Below are positions 26,062 through 35,403 of a DNA stretch of 64,000 nucleotides, piece after piece. A program made the translations under genes and the position numbers. Numbering within the stretch: the first letter of the stretch is position 1; each line of letters begins with the position of its first letter. Source of the DNA: Ktedonobacter robiniae (GTDB taxonomy: Bacteria > Chloroflexota > Ktedonobacteria > Ktedonobacterales > Ktedonobacteraceae); the NCBI RefSeq assembly GCF_016587375.1, contig NZ_BNJG01000001.1, positions 4,346,001 through 4,410,000 on the forward strand, read 5' to 3'. Under the pieces are notes generated by a model. It was not told where the DNA came from. It saw only the letters and a list, made by a program, of their open reading frames with translations, and searched no databases.

Positions 26062-26946
26062 ATGCGTTTACCCAATTCCAGGCCCGGCAACTCAATCAAG
26101 GCACGCCCCTCACGTGAGGCTGTACCTCGACGGTTGATTGTAACTGCTGGGGTGGCGGCCTTTGCGGTCTGTGATTGGTCGCTATGGGTCCTCTTGCGTG
26201 ATGGCCCGTGGGGACCTCCTATGCGCCTGGTGCTGGGGAATGAACTGGTTTCTGATGCCGTAGAGCGAACCATGGAGGCAGTGTTACTCTGGCCGCAGGA
26301 TGCTTCGTTAGTACAATTGAAGGCGGATTGGCAGGAGCAGAAGGTGCAGGTGTGGGGAAGCGATGAGCAGGGGGCTGGTATTACGCTGATACATAGTATT
26401 TTGCTGCGCGCCAATCGGGATCAGCTACGCCCAAATCTACACCAGCAGCCAGTTCCGAGCCTGCATGTGAGTTGGGTGCCTGTGGTGGAGATTGAGACGG
26501 GAGAGCGCGAACTAGATCCAGAGGTGCGCCCGGGTTTGCTCAGTGCCCTCTATACATTGCGATCCTATGTGCAACGCGAGCCAGAGGTGATCCTGCGTTA
26601 CCTGGCTGATATGGATAAAATGAGTATAGGGGTATCGCCAGAGGAGTGGTGGCAACAGGAGGGGCGCAAAGTAACTGGCGGTCGCGAGACACTACAACTC
26701 AACGTCATTCGCGAGCCGGTGAGTGGGGATGGAATGCTTACCCTTGCCGAGGCCGCTCTGCTCTATCGCGCCTTCTTCCCACCCGACGAACCTATTGACC
26801 TCTCAAACCTGCGGCGTCGCTTCCTGGCCACTAACCGCTTGCTCCCTGGGGAGGAAGAGCGTCCCGTGCGTGGACGAGAGATGGATTGGCGGCGGGTAAG
26901 CCGGGCGTACCGTTATCTTGCGCAAGAAGTTGAAAGAGAGGGATAA
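26062..26946 (+). CDS. Degenerate Nudix-like protein with C-terminal winged helix
   Basis: 294 residues of uncertain function. The N-terminus (RRLIVTAGVAAFAVCDWSLWVLLRDGPWGPP) resembles the first strands of a Nudix fold, but the catalytic Nudix box (G-x5-E-x7-REUXEEXGU) is missing: where it should be one reads LVLGNELVSDAVERTMEAV. The C-terminus (LSNLRRRFLATNRLLPGEEERP to RAYRYL) resembles the winged helix of NrtR-type Nudix regulators. It may therefore be a ligand-binding transcription factor rather than an enzyme. Its stop is 3 bases before the cobalamin adenosyltransferase gene, so the two are almost certainly co-transcribed. Family assignment is by pattern only. Confidence 0.5.
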   Translation: MRLPNSRPGNSIKARPSREAVPRRLIVTAGVAAFAVCDWSLWVLLRDGPWGPPMRLVLGNELVSDAVERTMEAVLLWPQDASLVQLKADWQEQKVQVWGSDEQGAGITLIHSILLRANRDQLRPNLHQQPVPSLHVSWVPVVEIETGERELDPEVRPGLLSALYTLRSYVQREPEVILRYLADMDKMSIGVSPEEWWQQEGRKVTGGRETLQLNVIREPVSGDGMLTLAEAALLYRAFFPPDEPIDLSNLRRRFLATNRLLPGEEERPVRGREMDWRRVSRAYRYLAQEVEREG

Positions 26947-26949
26947 GAT

Positions 26950-27513
26950 ATGGCGAAAGTAACCACCGGGACAGGCGATGCCGGGTATACCGGCTTATTG
27001 GGGGAGCAACGTGTGCCGAAATATGATCCACGTCCTGATACCTTTGGGACCGTCGATGAGGCAACGTCAGCTCTTGGCCTGGCCCGCGCCGTCGCGCAAG
27101 ATCCACATGTGAAAGCCATTATTTTTCAGGTGCAACAGGAACTGTATCTCCTGATGGGAGAACTGGCGACGCCTCCGGAGAACTATGAGACTATGGGGCT
27201 GCGGATGACAATTGAGCATGTCCAGCGTCTCGAACAGGTTGAAGAGGAGTTGAAGCGCGAGGTCGAGATCCCCAACAAATTTATTATCCCAGGGGATACG
27301 GTGGATGGGGCCGCGCTGGACCTGGCGCGCACGATTATTCGCCGCGCCGAGCGCATGGCGGTCAAACTCCTGCACGATAATGTTATTCAGAATGGCGAGG
27401 TGGTGCGCTATCTCAATCGCCTGTCAGATATGATCTTTATCCTGGCGCGCTATATTGAGGTGAAGTCCTCGCTCGCGCAGAAACCTAAAGAGATGAATGA
27501 TCCCATCGCATAG
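26950..27513 (+). CDS. Cob(I)alamin adenosyltransferase, PduO type
   Basis: 187-residue ATR that transfers the adenosyl group of ATP to cob(I)alamin to make coenzyme B12. Motifs: KVTTGTGDAGYTGLLG (ATP loop near the N-terminus), YDPRPDTFGTVDEATSALGLA, QQELYLLMGELA, and FIIPGDTVDGAALDLARTIIRRAER, which carries the conserved R-x-x-R-R-E/A-E helix. It completes a B12 theme with the cobalamin-riboswitch btuCD locus 30 kb away. It sits 3 bases after the Nudix/winged-helix gene. No B12-dependent enzyme is in this window. Confidence 0.93.
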   Translation: MAKVTTGTGDAGYTGLLGEQRVPKYDPRPDTFGTVDEATSALGLARAVAQDPHVKAIIFQVQQELYLLMGELATPPENYETMGLRMTIEHVQRLEQVEEELKREVEIPNKFIIPGDTVDGAALDLARTIIRRAERMAVKLLHDNVIQNGEVVRYLNRLSDMIFILARYIEVKSSLAQKPKEMNDPIA

Positions 27514-27564
27514 CCTCCTGTGAGGTTAATGAGAACATAAGTTGAAGCTGGAGAGGGGCTAGAC

Positions 27565-30500
27565 GTGTCTGTTTTACATGCGACGTGGCAAACGGTCGAA
27601 GAAGGGAAACTCTTCCTCTGGGGAGAGCGCTCGCAACTCCGGTCAGAGGTGGAGGCGACAACCTCTGATGCTGCACCTCTCCATCCATTTTGCTCATCGG
27701 CACAGGAACTGCGTGCCCAATTTGAGATGATTTTATCGCAACGGGGAAGCCTGGAAGCCTCAGATGATGTAATGACTGTGCGTTTGCCTTCGACGAGCAA
27801 ATACCCTCTTCCTTCGCCCAGGCTTGTGCTAGAAACACCTATTACAAGTAAAAGCAAGCCGCAGTTACTCGACTGGTTGGTAGAGGCGCTCTCTCTTGAT
27901 GACACCCATGCCTGTGATATGTTGCTTGCCCTGCCCGAGCAGCCTCCCGCCTCTGGCGAGTATCACAGCTATGGCAGCGATTTACGCTTCTGGATGAAAG
28001 CGGCCCAACTGGCCCTGGAGTTGGTACAACGCCAGAGCTTTTTGCCCTCCCTAAAGGTTCCCGAACCTGCCAGGGTGTCGAGCCGGGGCGGTAGTAAGCA
28101 AGCTGTGAAGATGAAAGCCGCAGCCTCCTGGTCGCTGGCGCTCATGCCAGAGGATCAGGAGCGCGTGGCGCGCCTGGCACGCGCTATGCCGCCTGCCTGC
28201 CGCGCCTTTCGCGTGACTGGTACGATGCAGCCAGTAGAGATTGATCCGCAGGAGCTTTTACTCAACTTCTTACAGCGCAGCGTCGACGCGCTGGTACGAA
28301 CCTCAATGGAAAAGATGGAGGAGCAGGGACGCCTCCCACGAGGAATGTCTCTCTCGGCCCAGTGGGTACAGGCACTTGCCTCGTCACATGGAGGCGAACT
28401 GGCCGCCTCCGAAGAAGACTTGCAGGCTTTTACTGAAGCTGTCGTAACCTGGTTGCGGCCCGTTGTGACCCGCGCCGAGTTTCGTCCCTTTCGTACCTGT
28501 TTCCGCCTGGAGCAGCCAGGGGGAGAGCGCACAGACGACCAGGAGACGCAGGAAGGGGAGTCAGACCAGGCGACAGACTCCTGGAAGCTGAGCTTTCATT
28601 TACAGGCCAACGATGATCCCAGCCTCTTAGTCTCTGCCGAGCAGGTCTGGCAGGCGCGCGCTGGCTCCTCTACCTTTCTCAACCGCGCCTTTCAGCATCC
28701 TCAAGAAGCTTTGCTGACGGATCTGGGGGTTGCCATTCGCCTCTTCCCGCCTTTGGAGCGAGGGCTGCGTTCCGCTCGCCCCACTGAGGTAGCGTTAAGC
28801 ACGGAAGAAGCCTACCATTTTCTCAGTGATGCGGCCCCTCTCCTGAAACAGAGCGGCTTCGGGGTGCTGGTGCCATCCTGGTGGGGAAGCCGTGGCGCTC
28901 GCCTGGCAGCTAAACTGCATGTGAAGGGCAAAGAGTCAACCGCAAAAGAGAGTAGTGGCTTCCTGACGCTGGATAGCTTGTTGCAATATAACTGGCAGAT
29001 GTCATTAGGGGGAGAGATACTCAGCGAGCAAGAGTTTCTCGAACTAGTAAGCTTAAAGCAGCCTCTGGTCAAGGTGCGGGGTCAATGGATCGAGCTACGG
29101 CCAGAGGAGCTCGAGGCGGCGAGTGAATTCTTCGCGAAGAAGCTTATGCGTAAAGAGGAGCTGAGCCTGCGCGACCTGTTGCGCTTAGAGGCCGGGGCCG
29201 AAGAGCAGCAGTCCTTTGGCGTATCGCATGTTGAGGTTGAGGTTGAGGGTTGGTTGGATGACACGCTCAAACGCCTACAGGGGAAGGAACAGTTGGAGGT
29301 GGTGGAGATTCCCACCACATTCCAGGGACAACTGCGTCCCTACCAGGTTCGTGGTGTCTCGTGGATGGCCTTCCTCAAGCGCCTGAGCCTGGGTGCTTGC
29401 CTAGCGGATGACATGGGCCTGGGAAAAACCGCTTCGCTAATTGGTCTCTTGCTCTACGAGCGGGCGCATCTGCCCCAGGGCGCGCGGGCCTTGCCGACGC
29501 TGGTCATCTGTCCTATGTCTATTGTGGGCAACTGGCAGCGTGAGGTCCAGCGCTTTGCTCCTTCGCTCTCCGTGCATGTCCATCATGGAGCTGAGCGGCT
29601 CTCTGGCGAGGAATTTGTGCAGGAAGTGCGTCAACATGATGTCGTGTTAACAACCTACGCCCTGGCGTTACGCGACCAGGAATTACTCAACCAGGTAGCG
29701 TGGGAGAATACTGTCCTTGACGAGGCGCAGAATATCAAGAACGACGAGGCGAAGCAGACGCAGGCCATCAAGAAGCTGAAGTCGCGCTATCGGCTGGCCT
29801 TGACGGGCACGCCCGTAGAAAATCGCCTCTCTGAACTGCGCTCCATCGTTGAATTTCTCAATCCTGGCTACCTTGGCTCGGCGCAGGACTTTCGCCAGCG
29901 CTTTGTCCTGCCGATTGAGCGCTATCACGACACGGAGCGCTCGCAAGTGCTCAAGCAACTTGTACAGCCCTTTATCTTGCGCAGGGTCAAGACCGATAAA
30001 AGTATTATCCAGGACCTGCCAGAGAAAATGGAGATGAAGGTGCTTTGTAACCTGACGCAGGAGCAAGCCTCGCTCTACGACGCGGTCGTCAAGGAGATGC
30101 TAGAGAAAATCGACGATGCCAAAGGCATTGAGCGCAAGGGCATGATCCTTTCGGCCCTGTTACGTTTGAAGCAGGTCTGCAATCATCCCGCGCATTTTAT
30201 GGGGGACGAGAGTGCTCTGGGCAAGCGTTCGGGCAAAGTATTGCGCCTGGAAGAGATGCTGGATGAGGTGCTGGCGGAAGGCGATAAGGCCCTGATCTTT
30301 ACGCAATTCGCCGAGATGGGCCAACTATTGCGCCGGCACTTGCAAGAGCAACTGGGGCGTGAAGTCCTCTTCCTTCATGGCGGTACGCCGAAGAAGGTGC
30401 GTGATCAACTAGTAACGCGTTTCCAGGATGAGCGCGACGACGCCCCGCTCTTTCTCTTGTCTTTGAAGGCGGGTGGCGTTGGACTGAACCTGACGGCTGC

Positions 30501-30771
30501 CAATCACGTCTTCCACTTCGACCGCTGGTGGAATCCCGCGGTGGAGAACCAGGCGACGGACCGCGCGTTTCGTATCGGACAGCAGCGCAATGTCCAGGTA
30601 CACAAGTTTGTCTGTGTGGGGACGCTGGAGGAGCGTATTGACGCCATGATTGAGAGCAAGAAGGTGTTGGCGGAGAACATTATTGGCAGTGGTGAGAACT
30701 GGTTAACGGAGATGTCGACCTCGCAATTGCGTGAATTGTTTGTGCTGGGCCGCGAGGCCGTAGGAGAGTAA
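27565..30771 (+). CDS. SNF2-family ATP-dependent helicase/translocase
   Basis: 1068 residues. The N-terminal half (~1-540) corresponds to the bacterial SNF2-associated region (DUF3670-like, with SLGGEILSEQEFLELVSLKQPLVKVRGQW near 470-500). The C-terminal half is a full SF2 motor: Walker A in DDMGLGKTAS (~614-622), DEAQNIKN (~718, DEAH-box equivalent), LTGTPVENRLSEL, VLFLHGGTPKK, LSLKAGGVGLNLTAA, and motif VI ATDRAFRIGQ (~996). These proteins move along DNA and remodel bound proteins. Bacterial versions are usually encoded next to a SWIM zinc-finger protein; here a SWIM gene lies 8 kb downstream after an inserted-looking block. A 125-bp copy of codons for the LHGG-LTAA region lies at 34346-34470. 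Confidence 0.9.
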   Translation: MSVLHATWQTVEEGKLFLWGERSQLRSEVEATTSDAAPLHPFCSSAQELRAQFEMILSQRGSLEASDDVMTVRLPSTSKYPLPSPRLVLETPITSKSKPQLLDWLVEALSLDDTHACDMLLALPEQPPASGEYHSYGSDLRFWMKAAQLALELVQRQSFLPSLKVPEPARVSSRGGSKQAVKMKAAASWSLALMPEDQERVARLARAMPPACRAFRVTGTMQPVEIDPQELLLNFLQRSVDALVRTSMEKMEEQGRLPRGMSLSAQWVQALASSHGGELAASEEDLQAFTEAVVTWLRPVVTRAEFRPFRTCFRLEQPGGERTDDQETQEGESDQATDSWKLSFHLQANDDPSLLVSAEQVWQARAGSSTFLNRAFQHPQEALLTDLGVAIRLFPPLERGLRSARPTEVALSTEEAYHFLSDAAPLLKQSGFGVLVPSWWGSRGARLAAKLHVKGKESTAKESSGFLTLDSLLQYNWQMSLGGEILSEQEFLELVSLKQPLVKVRGQWIELRPEELEAASEFFAKKLMRKEELSLRDLLRLEAGAEEQQSFGVSHVEVEVEGWLDDTLKRLQGKEQLEVVEIPTTFQGQLRPYQVRGVSWMAFLKRLSLGACLADDMGLGKTASLIGLLLYERAHLPQGARALPTLVICPMSIVGNWQREVQRFAPSLSVHVHHGAERLSGEEFVQEVRQHDVVLTTYALALRDQELLNQVAWENTVLDEAQNIKNDEAKQTQAIKKLKSRYRLALTGTPVENRLSELRSIVEFLNPGYLGSAQDFRQRFVLPIERYHDTERSQVLKQLVQPFILRRVKTDKSIIQDLPEKMEMKVLCNLTQEQASLYDAVVKEMLEKIDDAKGIERKGMILSALLRLKQVCNHPAHFMGDESALGKRSGKVLRLEEMLDEVLAEGDKALIFTQFAEMGQLLRRHLQEQLGREVLFLHGGTPKKVRDQLVTRFQDERDDAPLFLLSLKAGGVGLNLTAANHVFHFDRWWNPAVENQATDRAFRIGQQRNVQVHKFVCVGTLEERIDAMIESKKVLAENIIGSGENWLTEMSTSQLRELFVLGREAVGE

Positions 30772-30951
30772 GAACTCTTTTCAAAAAACTCAAATGCATT
30801 AAATTCAATCTGTGTTCTAAAAAATAGAGTGGGGTTTTCCTTTTCGCTAATAATATCTATCCTGGGCCTACCTCTGAAACGAATAATCCGTTCCATTCGT
30901 GAAAGAAGTACGCCCCATCCCGGCGATCGCGATAGAAAGGACCACGAGTCA

Positions 30952-31041
30952 ATGCAAGCACCCGATACCCCATCTTCCCAGGAGGACACAGGACCTGTTA
31001 AAACAATTCTCATTATCGAGGCGGTAAATAACCTGAAGGGT
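30952..31041 (+). pseudogene. Remnant of a response-regulator receiver domain
   Basis: ATG30952 opens MQAPDTPSSQEDTGPVKTILIIE, where VKTILIIE matches beta-strand 1 of a receiver domain, then the frame changes to AVNNLKG and stops. The acidic pair that should follow (E/D-D) is lost. It looks like the 5' end of a regulator gene whose remainder has been deleted. Confidence 0.35.
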
Positions 31042-31230
31042 TAGCAGCTTACGTAGCACAGGGCCTGATAGGCCAGCAATTTTCTACTTGGTTTGCTTGA
31101 TCTGTTGGACGTTCCCAATGCGGCTCGTCAGATGCACACTTTTGATGCTCGTCCCAGCTGCGCCCTTCACCTTTTCCTTCTCCCTTTGGAGAGCATCACA
31201 TTGTCCTGAGCAGCTAGTAGATCTCGTTCT

Positions 31231-31258
31231 TTGGTCAGATCATTTCCTGTGCTATACT
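31231..31258 (+). promoter_or_regulatory. Promoter of the PAS histidine kinase operon
   Basis: TTGGTC (31231-31236), 16-base spacer, TATACT (31253-31258) preceded by TGC (extended -10). About 130 bases before the kinase start. Confidence 0.45.
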
Positions 31259-31392
31259 GGGTACTATATGTGATGCAAACATATCCTCGGACGCCCATCT
31301 TGCCTCATCATTCCAAAGATCGTCCGTCTTCCATACACCATCTACTACTCGCCAGAGACCGTAGGAGTAGCTAGCTCAGGAGAGCCATACTT

Positions 31393-32454
31393 ATGCATTT
31401 GCATCAACCCCTGGAAGAACTGGGTATCTACGAGGCCATCATTGCTTCTTCCGATGATGCCATTGTTAGTAAAACACTTGAAGGTATCATTACCAGCTGG
31501 AACCCAGCAGCTATATCACTCTTTGGCTACACGGCCCAAGAAGCGATTGGACAATCGGTTCTGCTCATCATTCCCGAGGAATTGCACGCTGAAGAAAAGG
31601 AAATCCTTAAGACATTGCGTCAGGGCAAGCGCATTGAGCATTTTGAAACCGTTCGGCAGCGCAAAGATGGCACCAGGGTCGAAGTTTCCTTGAGTATTTC
31701 CCCCGTCAAAGATCGGAACGGTACCATTATTGGGGCGACAAAAATTGCCCGTGATATTAGCGAACGCCGCCAGGCAGAACGCGCTCGCCTCCATCTTGCT
31801 GCTCTGGTCGAATCAGCAGATACGCCCATCATTGGGAAAACGAGTGAGGGCATCATCACCAGTTGGAATCGAGCGGCGCAGCATCTCTATGGCTACAGCG
31901 CTCAGGAGGTGGTGGGCCAACCAATCACCCTTATTTTCCCGGTTGATCGTCAGGATGAATTTATTACGATCATGGAGCGTATTCGCCAGGGAGAACGGGT
32001 TGAGCTCTATGAAACGGTCAGGCAATGCAAAGATGGCACGCGTGTGTCGGTCTCCGTCGTTGTCTCTCCTATTTATGACCATGGGGGTCTGCTCATCGGA
32101 GCCTCTGACATTGCCCATGACATCACTGAACGCAAGCGCGTTGAGGCCCAGGAGCAGATACTTGCCCAGCTCAGTCAGGTATTGGCCTCCACTCTTGACT
32201 ACCAGGAAACGCTGACTGCGGTGGCACACCTGGCGGTCCCGCGCCTGGCAGATTGGTGTATCATTGAGCTGGTGAATGCGGCGGGACACCTGGAACTGGC
32301 CGAGTTCGCGTCTATCGATCCCGAGCAGGTGCGCTGGGTGCGCACCCTACGCGAGCGCTTCCCCGTCGATCCTGATGCGCCACGAGGGGAGCTCAGGTGC
32401 TGCGCAGCGGACACGCAGAACTCTACCCCGAGATCACCGATGAGCTGCTGGTAG
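31393..32454 (+). CDS. Hybrid PAS-GAF sensor histidine kinase, N-terminal part (frameshifted)
   Basis: N-terminal sensor region without membrane segments. Two PAS domains with PAC motifs (SSDDAIVSKTLEGIITSWN near 17-35 and ESADTPIIGKTSEGIITSWN near 140-160; each followed by RQRKDGTRVEVSLSISP / RQCKDGTRVSVSVVVSP) and the start of a GAF domain (LSQVLASTLDYQETLTAVAHL). The normal sequence ends at DPDAPRGE, about nt 32391; the last ~20 residues are out of frame. One missing base near 32391 (GAGCTC from GAGGCTC) would join it to the next entry and restore GEAQVLRSGHAELY, the usual GAF continuation. Confidence 0.8.
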   Translation: MHLHQPLEELGIYEAIIASSDDAIVSKTLEGIITSWNPAAISLFGYTAQEAIGQSVLLIIPEELHAEEKEILKTLRQGKRIEHFETVRQRKDGTRVEVSLSISPVKDRNGTIIGATKIARDISERRQAERARLHLAALVESADTPIIGKTSEGIITSWNRAAQHLYGYSAQEVVGQPITLIFPVDRQDEFITIMERIRQGERVELYETVRQCKDGTRVSVSVVVSPIYDHGGLLIGASDIAHDITERKRVEAQEQILAQLSQVLASTLDYQETLTAVAHLAVPRLADWCIIELVNAAGHLELAEFASIDPEQVRWVRTLRERFPVDPDAPRGELRCCAADTQNSTPRSPMSCW

Positions 32455-33782
32455 AGGCGAGGAGGAACGAGGAGGAGTTGGCGCTGGCACGGCAGATTGG
32501 TCCTACCTCCGCGATGCTGGTTCCCCTGGTCGCACGAGGGAAGGTCACGGGGGTGTTCTCTTTGATAACCACCACATCGGGTAGACACTACAACGCGTTT
32601 GATCTCACTCTGGCGGAAGAAGTGGGACGGCGCATCGGTTTAGCCCTGGAGAATGCACGGCTCTATCGAGAAGTCCAACAGAGTCGCGACCAATTCGACA
32701 TTATTCTGCAGGGCGTAGCGGATGGCATTATTGTCTACATACCTGATAATCGCGTCCTCTATGCCAACGAGGTCGCGGCCCAGATGAGCGGGGCGGCCTC
32801 GGTCCACGAGCTGCTGGACCAGCCAGACGAGATCCTGCTCACTACCTCCCCACTCATTGATGAGCAAGGACATACATTATCTCCCGAGGAACTTCCTCAC
32901 CGCCGAGTTCTGGCCGGAGCCCAAGAAGCGCAGGCCACACTCAGTGTTCAAGGAACTGAACGTTGGGTGCAGATCATCTCCCGTCCAGTACGCACACAGA
33001 GTGGTGCTGTGACCATGGTCATTTCCATTTGGCATGATATTACCGAGCGAATGCGGGTTGAGCATCGCAAAGACGAGTTTATCAGTATGACAAGCCATGA
33101 ACTTAAAACGCCGGTCACCAGCTTGAAAGGATTTACCCACGTCCTGCAGCGCCGCCTGACGAAACAGGGAGACGAGCAAGGCCTCTCCTACCTGGCACGC
33201 ATGGATGCCCAGCTCGATAAGCTTACCAGGCTTATCAGTGACTTGCTCGATATCTCGAGGATGCAGGCTGGCAAACTTGCATTGCGCATCGAAGCTTTTG
33301 ATCTGGATGCGCTGCTCAACGAGATCGTGGACAATGTGCAGGCGACCACCACGAGCCATCAGCTACGTATCGAGGGACGCACAGGAGCACAGGTGAAGGG
33401 TGATCCAGATCGTCTGGGGCAAGTGTTCATCAATCTACTGACCAACGCCATCAAGTATTCTCCAGCGGCTGAGCACATCATCATCCATCGTTTCCACGAG
33501 GGGAAGCAGGTCATCGTAAGCGTCCAGGATTTTGGCATTGGTATTGACCAGAGCCATCATGATCGCATCTTTGAGCGCTTCTATCAGGTAGGCCCTGAAG
33601 AGAAAACGTACCCAGGGCTGGGTATTGGCCTCTACCTGGCTCGGGAGATCGTCTCGCGCCATCAGGGTCGCATATGGGTAGAGAGCCGCAAAGGGGCTGG
33701 GAGCGCATTTTTTGTCGCGTTGCCACAGATGGAGCCAAAAGAGCATACGTGGCCAGCAGACCCAACAAAGAGAGAAGGGTAG
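32397..33782 (+). CDS. Sensor histidine kinase, C-terminal part (GAF-PAS-HisKA-HATPase)
   Basis: 461 residues: rest of the GAF domain (VLRSGHAELYPEITDELL to GLALENARLYREV), a third PAS domain (~100-215), HisKA dimerisation helix with phospho-His in SMTSHELKTPVTSLKGF, and HATPase_c with N box (NLLTNAIKYSP), DFGIGID, and GLGIGLYLAREI. GTG32397 is only the first possible start in this frame; the intact gene probably begins at 31393, giving PAS-PAS-GAF-PAS-HisKA-HATPase of about 800 residues. Its stop lies 10 bases before the response regulator, its likely phosphotransfer partner. Confidence 0.85.
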   Translation: MLRSGHAELYPEITDELLVEARRNEEELALARQIGPTSAMLVPLVARGKVTGVFSLITTTSGRHYNAFDLTLAEEVGRRIGLALENARLYREVQQSRDQFDIILQGVADGIIVYIPDNRVLYANEVAAQMSGAASVHELLDQPDEILLTTSPLIDEQGHTLSPEELPHRRVLAGAQEAQATLSVQGTERWVQIISRPVRTQSGAVTMVISIWHDITERMRVEHRKDEFISMTSHELKTPVTSLKGFTHVLQRRLTKQGDEQGLSYLARMDAQLDKLTRLISDLLDISRMQAGKLALRIEAFDLDALLNEIVDNVQATTTSHQLRIEGRTGAQVKGDPDRLGQVFINLLTNAIKYSPAAEHIIIHRFHEGKQVIVSVQDFGIGIDQSHHDRIFERFYQVGPEEKTYPGLGIGLYLAREIVSRHQGRIWVESRKGAGSAFFVALPQMEPKEHTWPADPTKREG

Positions 33783-33792
33783 GAAGAGAACG

Positions 33793-34158
33793 ATGCCGCA
33801 TACAACACAACGTATTCTCATCGTGGATGATGACCCGGATATTCTCGAGTTCCTCCACATCATCCTGGAAGAGGAGGGCTATGAGGTGGTGATGGCAGAC
33901 AGAGGGGATTCCCTCATGCAACTGCACAATGGCGAACTTCCCCACCTTATTGTCCTGGATGTCTTGCTTTCAGGCAAAGATGGGCGCGATATTGTGCGAT
34001 GGCTGAAGAGTCAACAGGAGACTCGAAAGATTCCTGTCCTAATGTTCTCAGCGCATCCTAGTGCTGAGCAAACAGTACGACAAGCGGGAGCGGATGATTT
34101 TCTGGCCAAGCCCTTCAACATTGAGACATTCCTGGCAAAAGTCGCTCACCTCCTGTGA
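33793..34158 (+). CDS. Single-domain response regulator
   Basis: 121-residue receiver domain with no output domain: acidic pocket VDDDPD (11-16), phospho-acceptor Asp56 in LIVLDVLLSGKDG, Ser/Thr switch MFSAHP and Lys in DDFLAKPF. AGGAAGAG precedes ATG33793. It follows the PAS kinase by 10 bases and probably receives its phosphate; with no DNA-binding part it must signal by protein contact, in the manner of CheY or SpoIIAA-type relays. Confidence 0.9.
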   Translation: MPHTTQRILIVDDDPDILEFLHIILEEEGYEVVMADRGDSLMQLHNGELPHLIVLDVLLSGKDGRDIVRWLKSQQETRKIPVLMFSAHPSAEQTVRQAGADDFLAKPFNIETFLAKVAHLL

Positions 34159-34345
34159 TAGGTTTTCCCCGTCAGCAATCCAAGAGAGCAGGGATGGTCA
34201 GCAGCGAAGAGTGACAGGCGGAATCTTGCTTTTAGCAGCACAGCTCTACAAGCACGTTCACACATTCGGTAGTTGTAAATTCACGAGCCAAAGGGGGCTT
34301 GAATGGTGAGCAAAACTCCTCTCCTTTGGTCCAGTTTTTCTCGAT

Positions 34346-34470
34346 CGAAGAAGGTGCGTGATCAACTGGTAACGCGTTTCCAGGATGAGCGCAACGGCGC
34401 CCGCTCTTTCTCTTGTCTTTGAAGGCGGGCGGCGTTGGACTGAACCTGACGGCGGCCAATCACGTCTTCC
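34346..34470 (+). pseudogene. Copied fragment of the SNF2 helicase gene
   Basis: These 125 bases match 30389-30514 of the SNF2 gene almost base for base (both begin CGAAGAAGGTGCG and end CACGTCTTCC) with a handful of substitutions and one deleted base that breaks the frame. It corresponds to codons from helicase motif IV to V. Flanking bases differ immediately at both ends. Not expressed as protein. The rest of 34159-34345 has no gene I can see. Confidence 0.85.
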
Positions 34471-35225
34471 TACAAACCATCGTTTGTCTTACTTTCACCC
34501 GGATTATCTCTTCCTTCGCGTCTCTGAACCACTATGCTAGCTGGCTCGCCGTCTCGTGTCTGGGCATCGCGCCCGCTACAGTTCGCCAGCCAGGCCACCA
34601 TTATGAATAGAATGCCCTCGATCGTCCAATTTAATCCGCCAGCAGCAATATATGTCCAGAAGTGGCCTGCATGGATATTGAGAAAAGCAACAATAAAGTA
34701 GCTAAGCCCGTAGAGGATCATCCCAATACCGAAGATCCAGGTTGCAAAGATCACCAACCAGCTTGGAATATTCTGGTTGCGAGGTCGCATAAAAGCAATG
34801 GGAATACTGAGAACGCTGACAGCAAGGCTGAATATTATCAACATACTATCGTGCCTGATCACACCGGTCAGCACAAAGAAGAACAGACTTACATATGCGT
34901 ATACAAGGGTAAGAATCTGCATTCGGCTCTGGCTGATACGCTTTCCTCTCCATATCAGGGCGAGAGGGAACAGAGCCAGGGCAGCAAACACCATAACATC
35001 TACGGCCCAACTGATGATATATGACGCGGGATTTTCGGCAAATTGGCGTTGGAGTTCCTGTGTCGACCCAGAAGCCAGAAGCCAGGTGCCTCCAAAGGCC
35101 CAGTAGGCGTGTTCTAAGGCAAACAGCAGTGCCCAGGCACACGCGGCGTAGCCTGTCCACACGATCCGCCGCGATAGCAAAGAAGAATGATTTGATAACG
35201 ACATGTTGTCATGTCTGGTTTCCAT
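34470..35225 (-). CDS. Six-span membrane protein, paralogue of the one at 37798
   Basis: About 251 residues with six hydrophobic helices (TGYAACAWALLFALEHAYWAF first, then segments near 65-90, 108-128, 132-152, 160-188 and 195-220) and a charged tail. The first helix is shared with the protein at 37798-38538 (GYAACAW-LLF-L-H-YWG), so the two are paralogues. No catalytic motif; function unknown (resembles DUF3995-type proteins). ATG35225 (METRHDN) has AAGGG ahead of it and is preferred over ATG35240. Its 3' end meets the SNF2 fragment exactly at 34470, so the copying event may have replaced the original gene end. A 36-bp element shared with the paralogue lies ~180 bases upstream. Confidence 0.6.
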   Translation of the reverse strand: METRHDNMSLSNHSSLLSRRIVWTGYAACAWALLFALEHAYWAFGGTWLLASGSTQELQRQFAENPASYIISWAVDVMVFAALALFPLALIWRGKRISQSRMQILTLVYAYVSLFFFVLTGVIRHDSMLIIFSLAVSVLSIPIAFMRPRNQNIPSWLVIFATWIFGIGMILYGLSYFIVAFLNIHAGHFWTYIAAGGLNWTIEGILFIMVAWLANCSGRDAQTRDGEPASIVVQRREGRDNPGESKTNDGL

Positions 35226-35403
35226 AATGCACCCTTTCATCTCTGCACACTATCAACAGAGGGGGTAAATTGAAATCTCATGCCATCCTGGTAAGCCCTT
35301 TTCCAAAAAACACTGTCCGTATGAGCAGAAGAATGCCGGAGAGCCGGACCAGGATCACATATGTTTGTTCTAGAGAGAGCATACAGCAGGAGTGGTATTT
35401 TGT

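Larger units (their letters stand above)
30772..31392 (+). other. 620-base region with gene debris and a kinase promoter
   Basis: No intact gene seen. It holds a response-regulator remnant (30952-31041) and the promoter of the PAS kinase (31231-31258); the rest shows no feature I can support. Confidence 0.5.
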
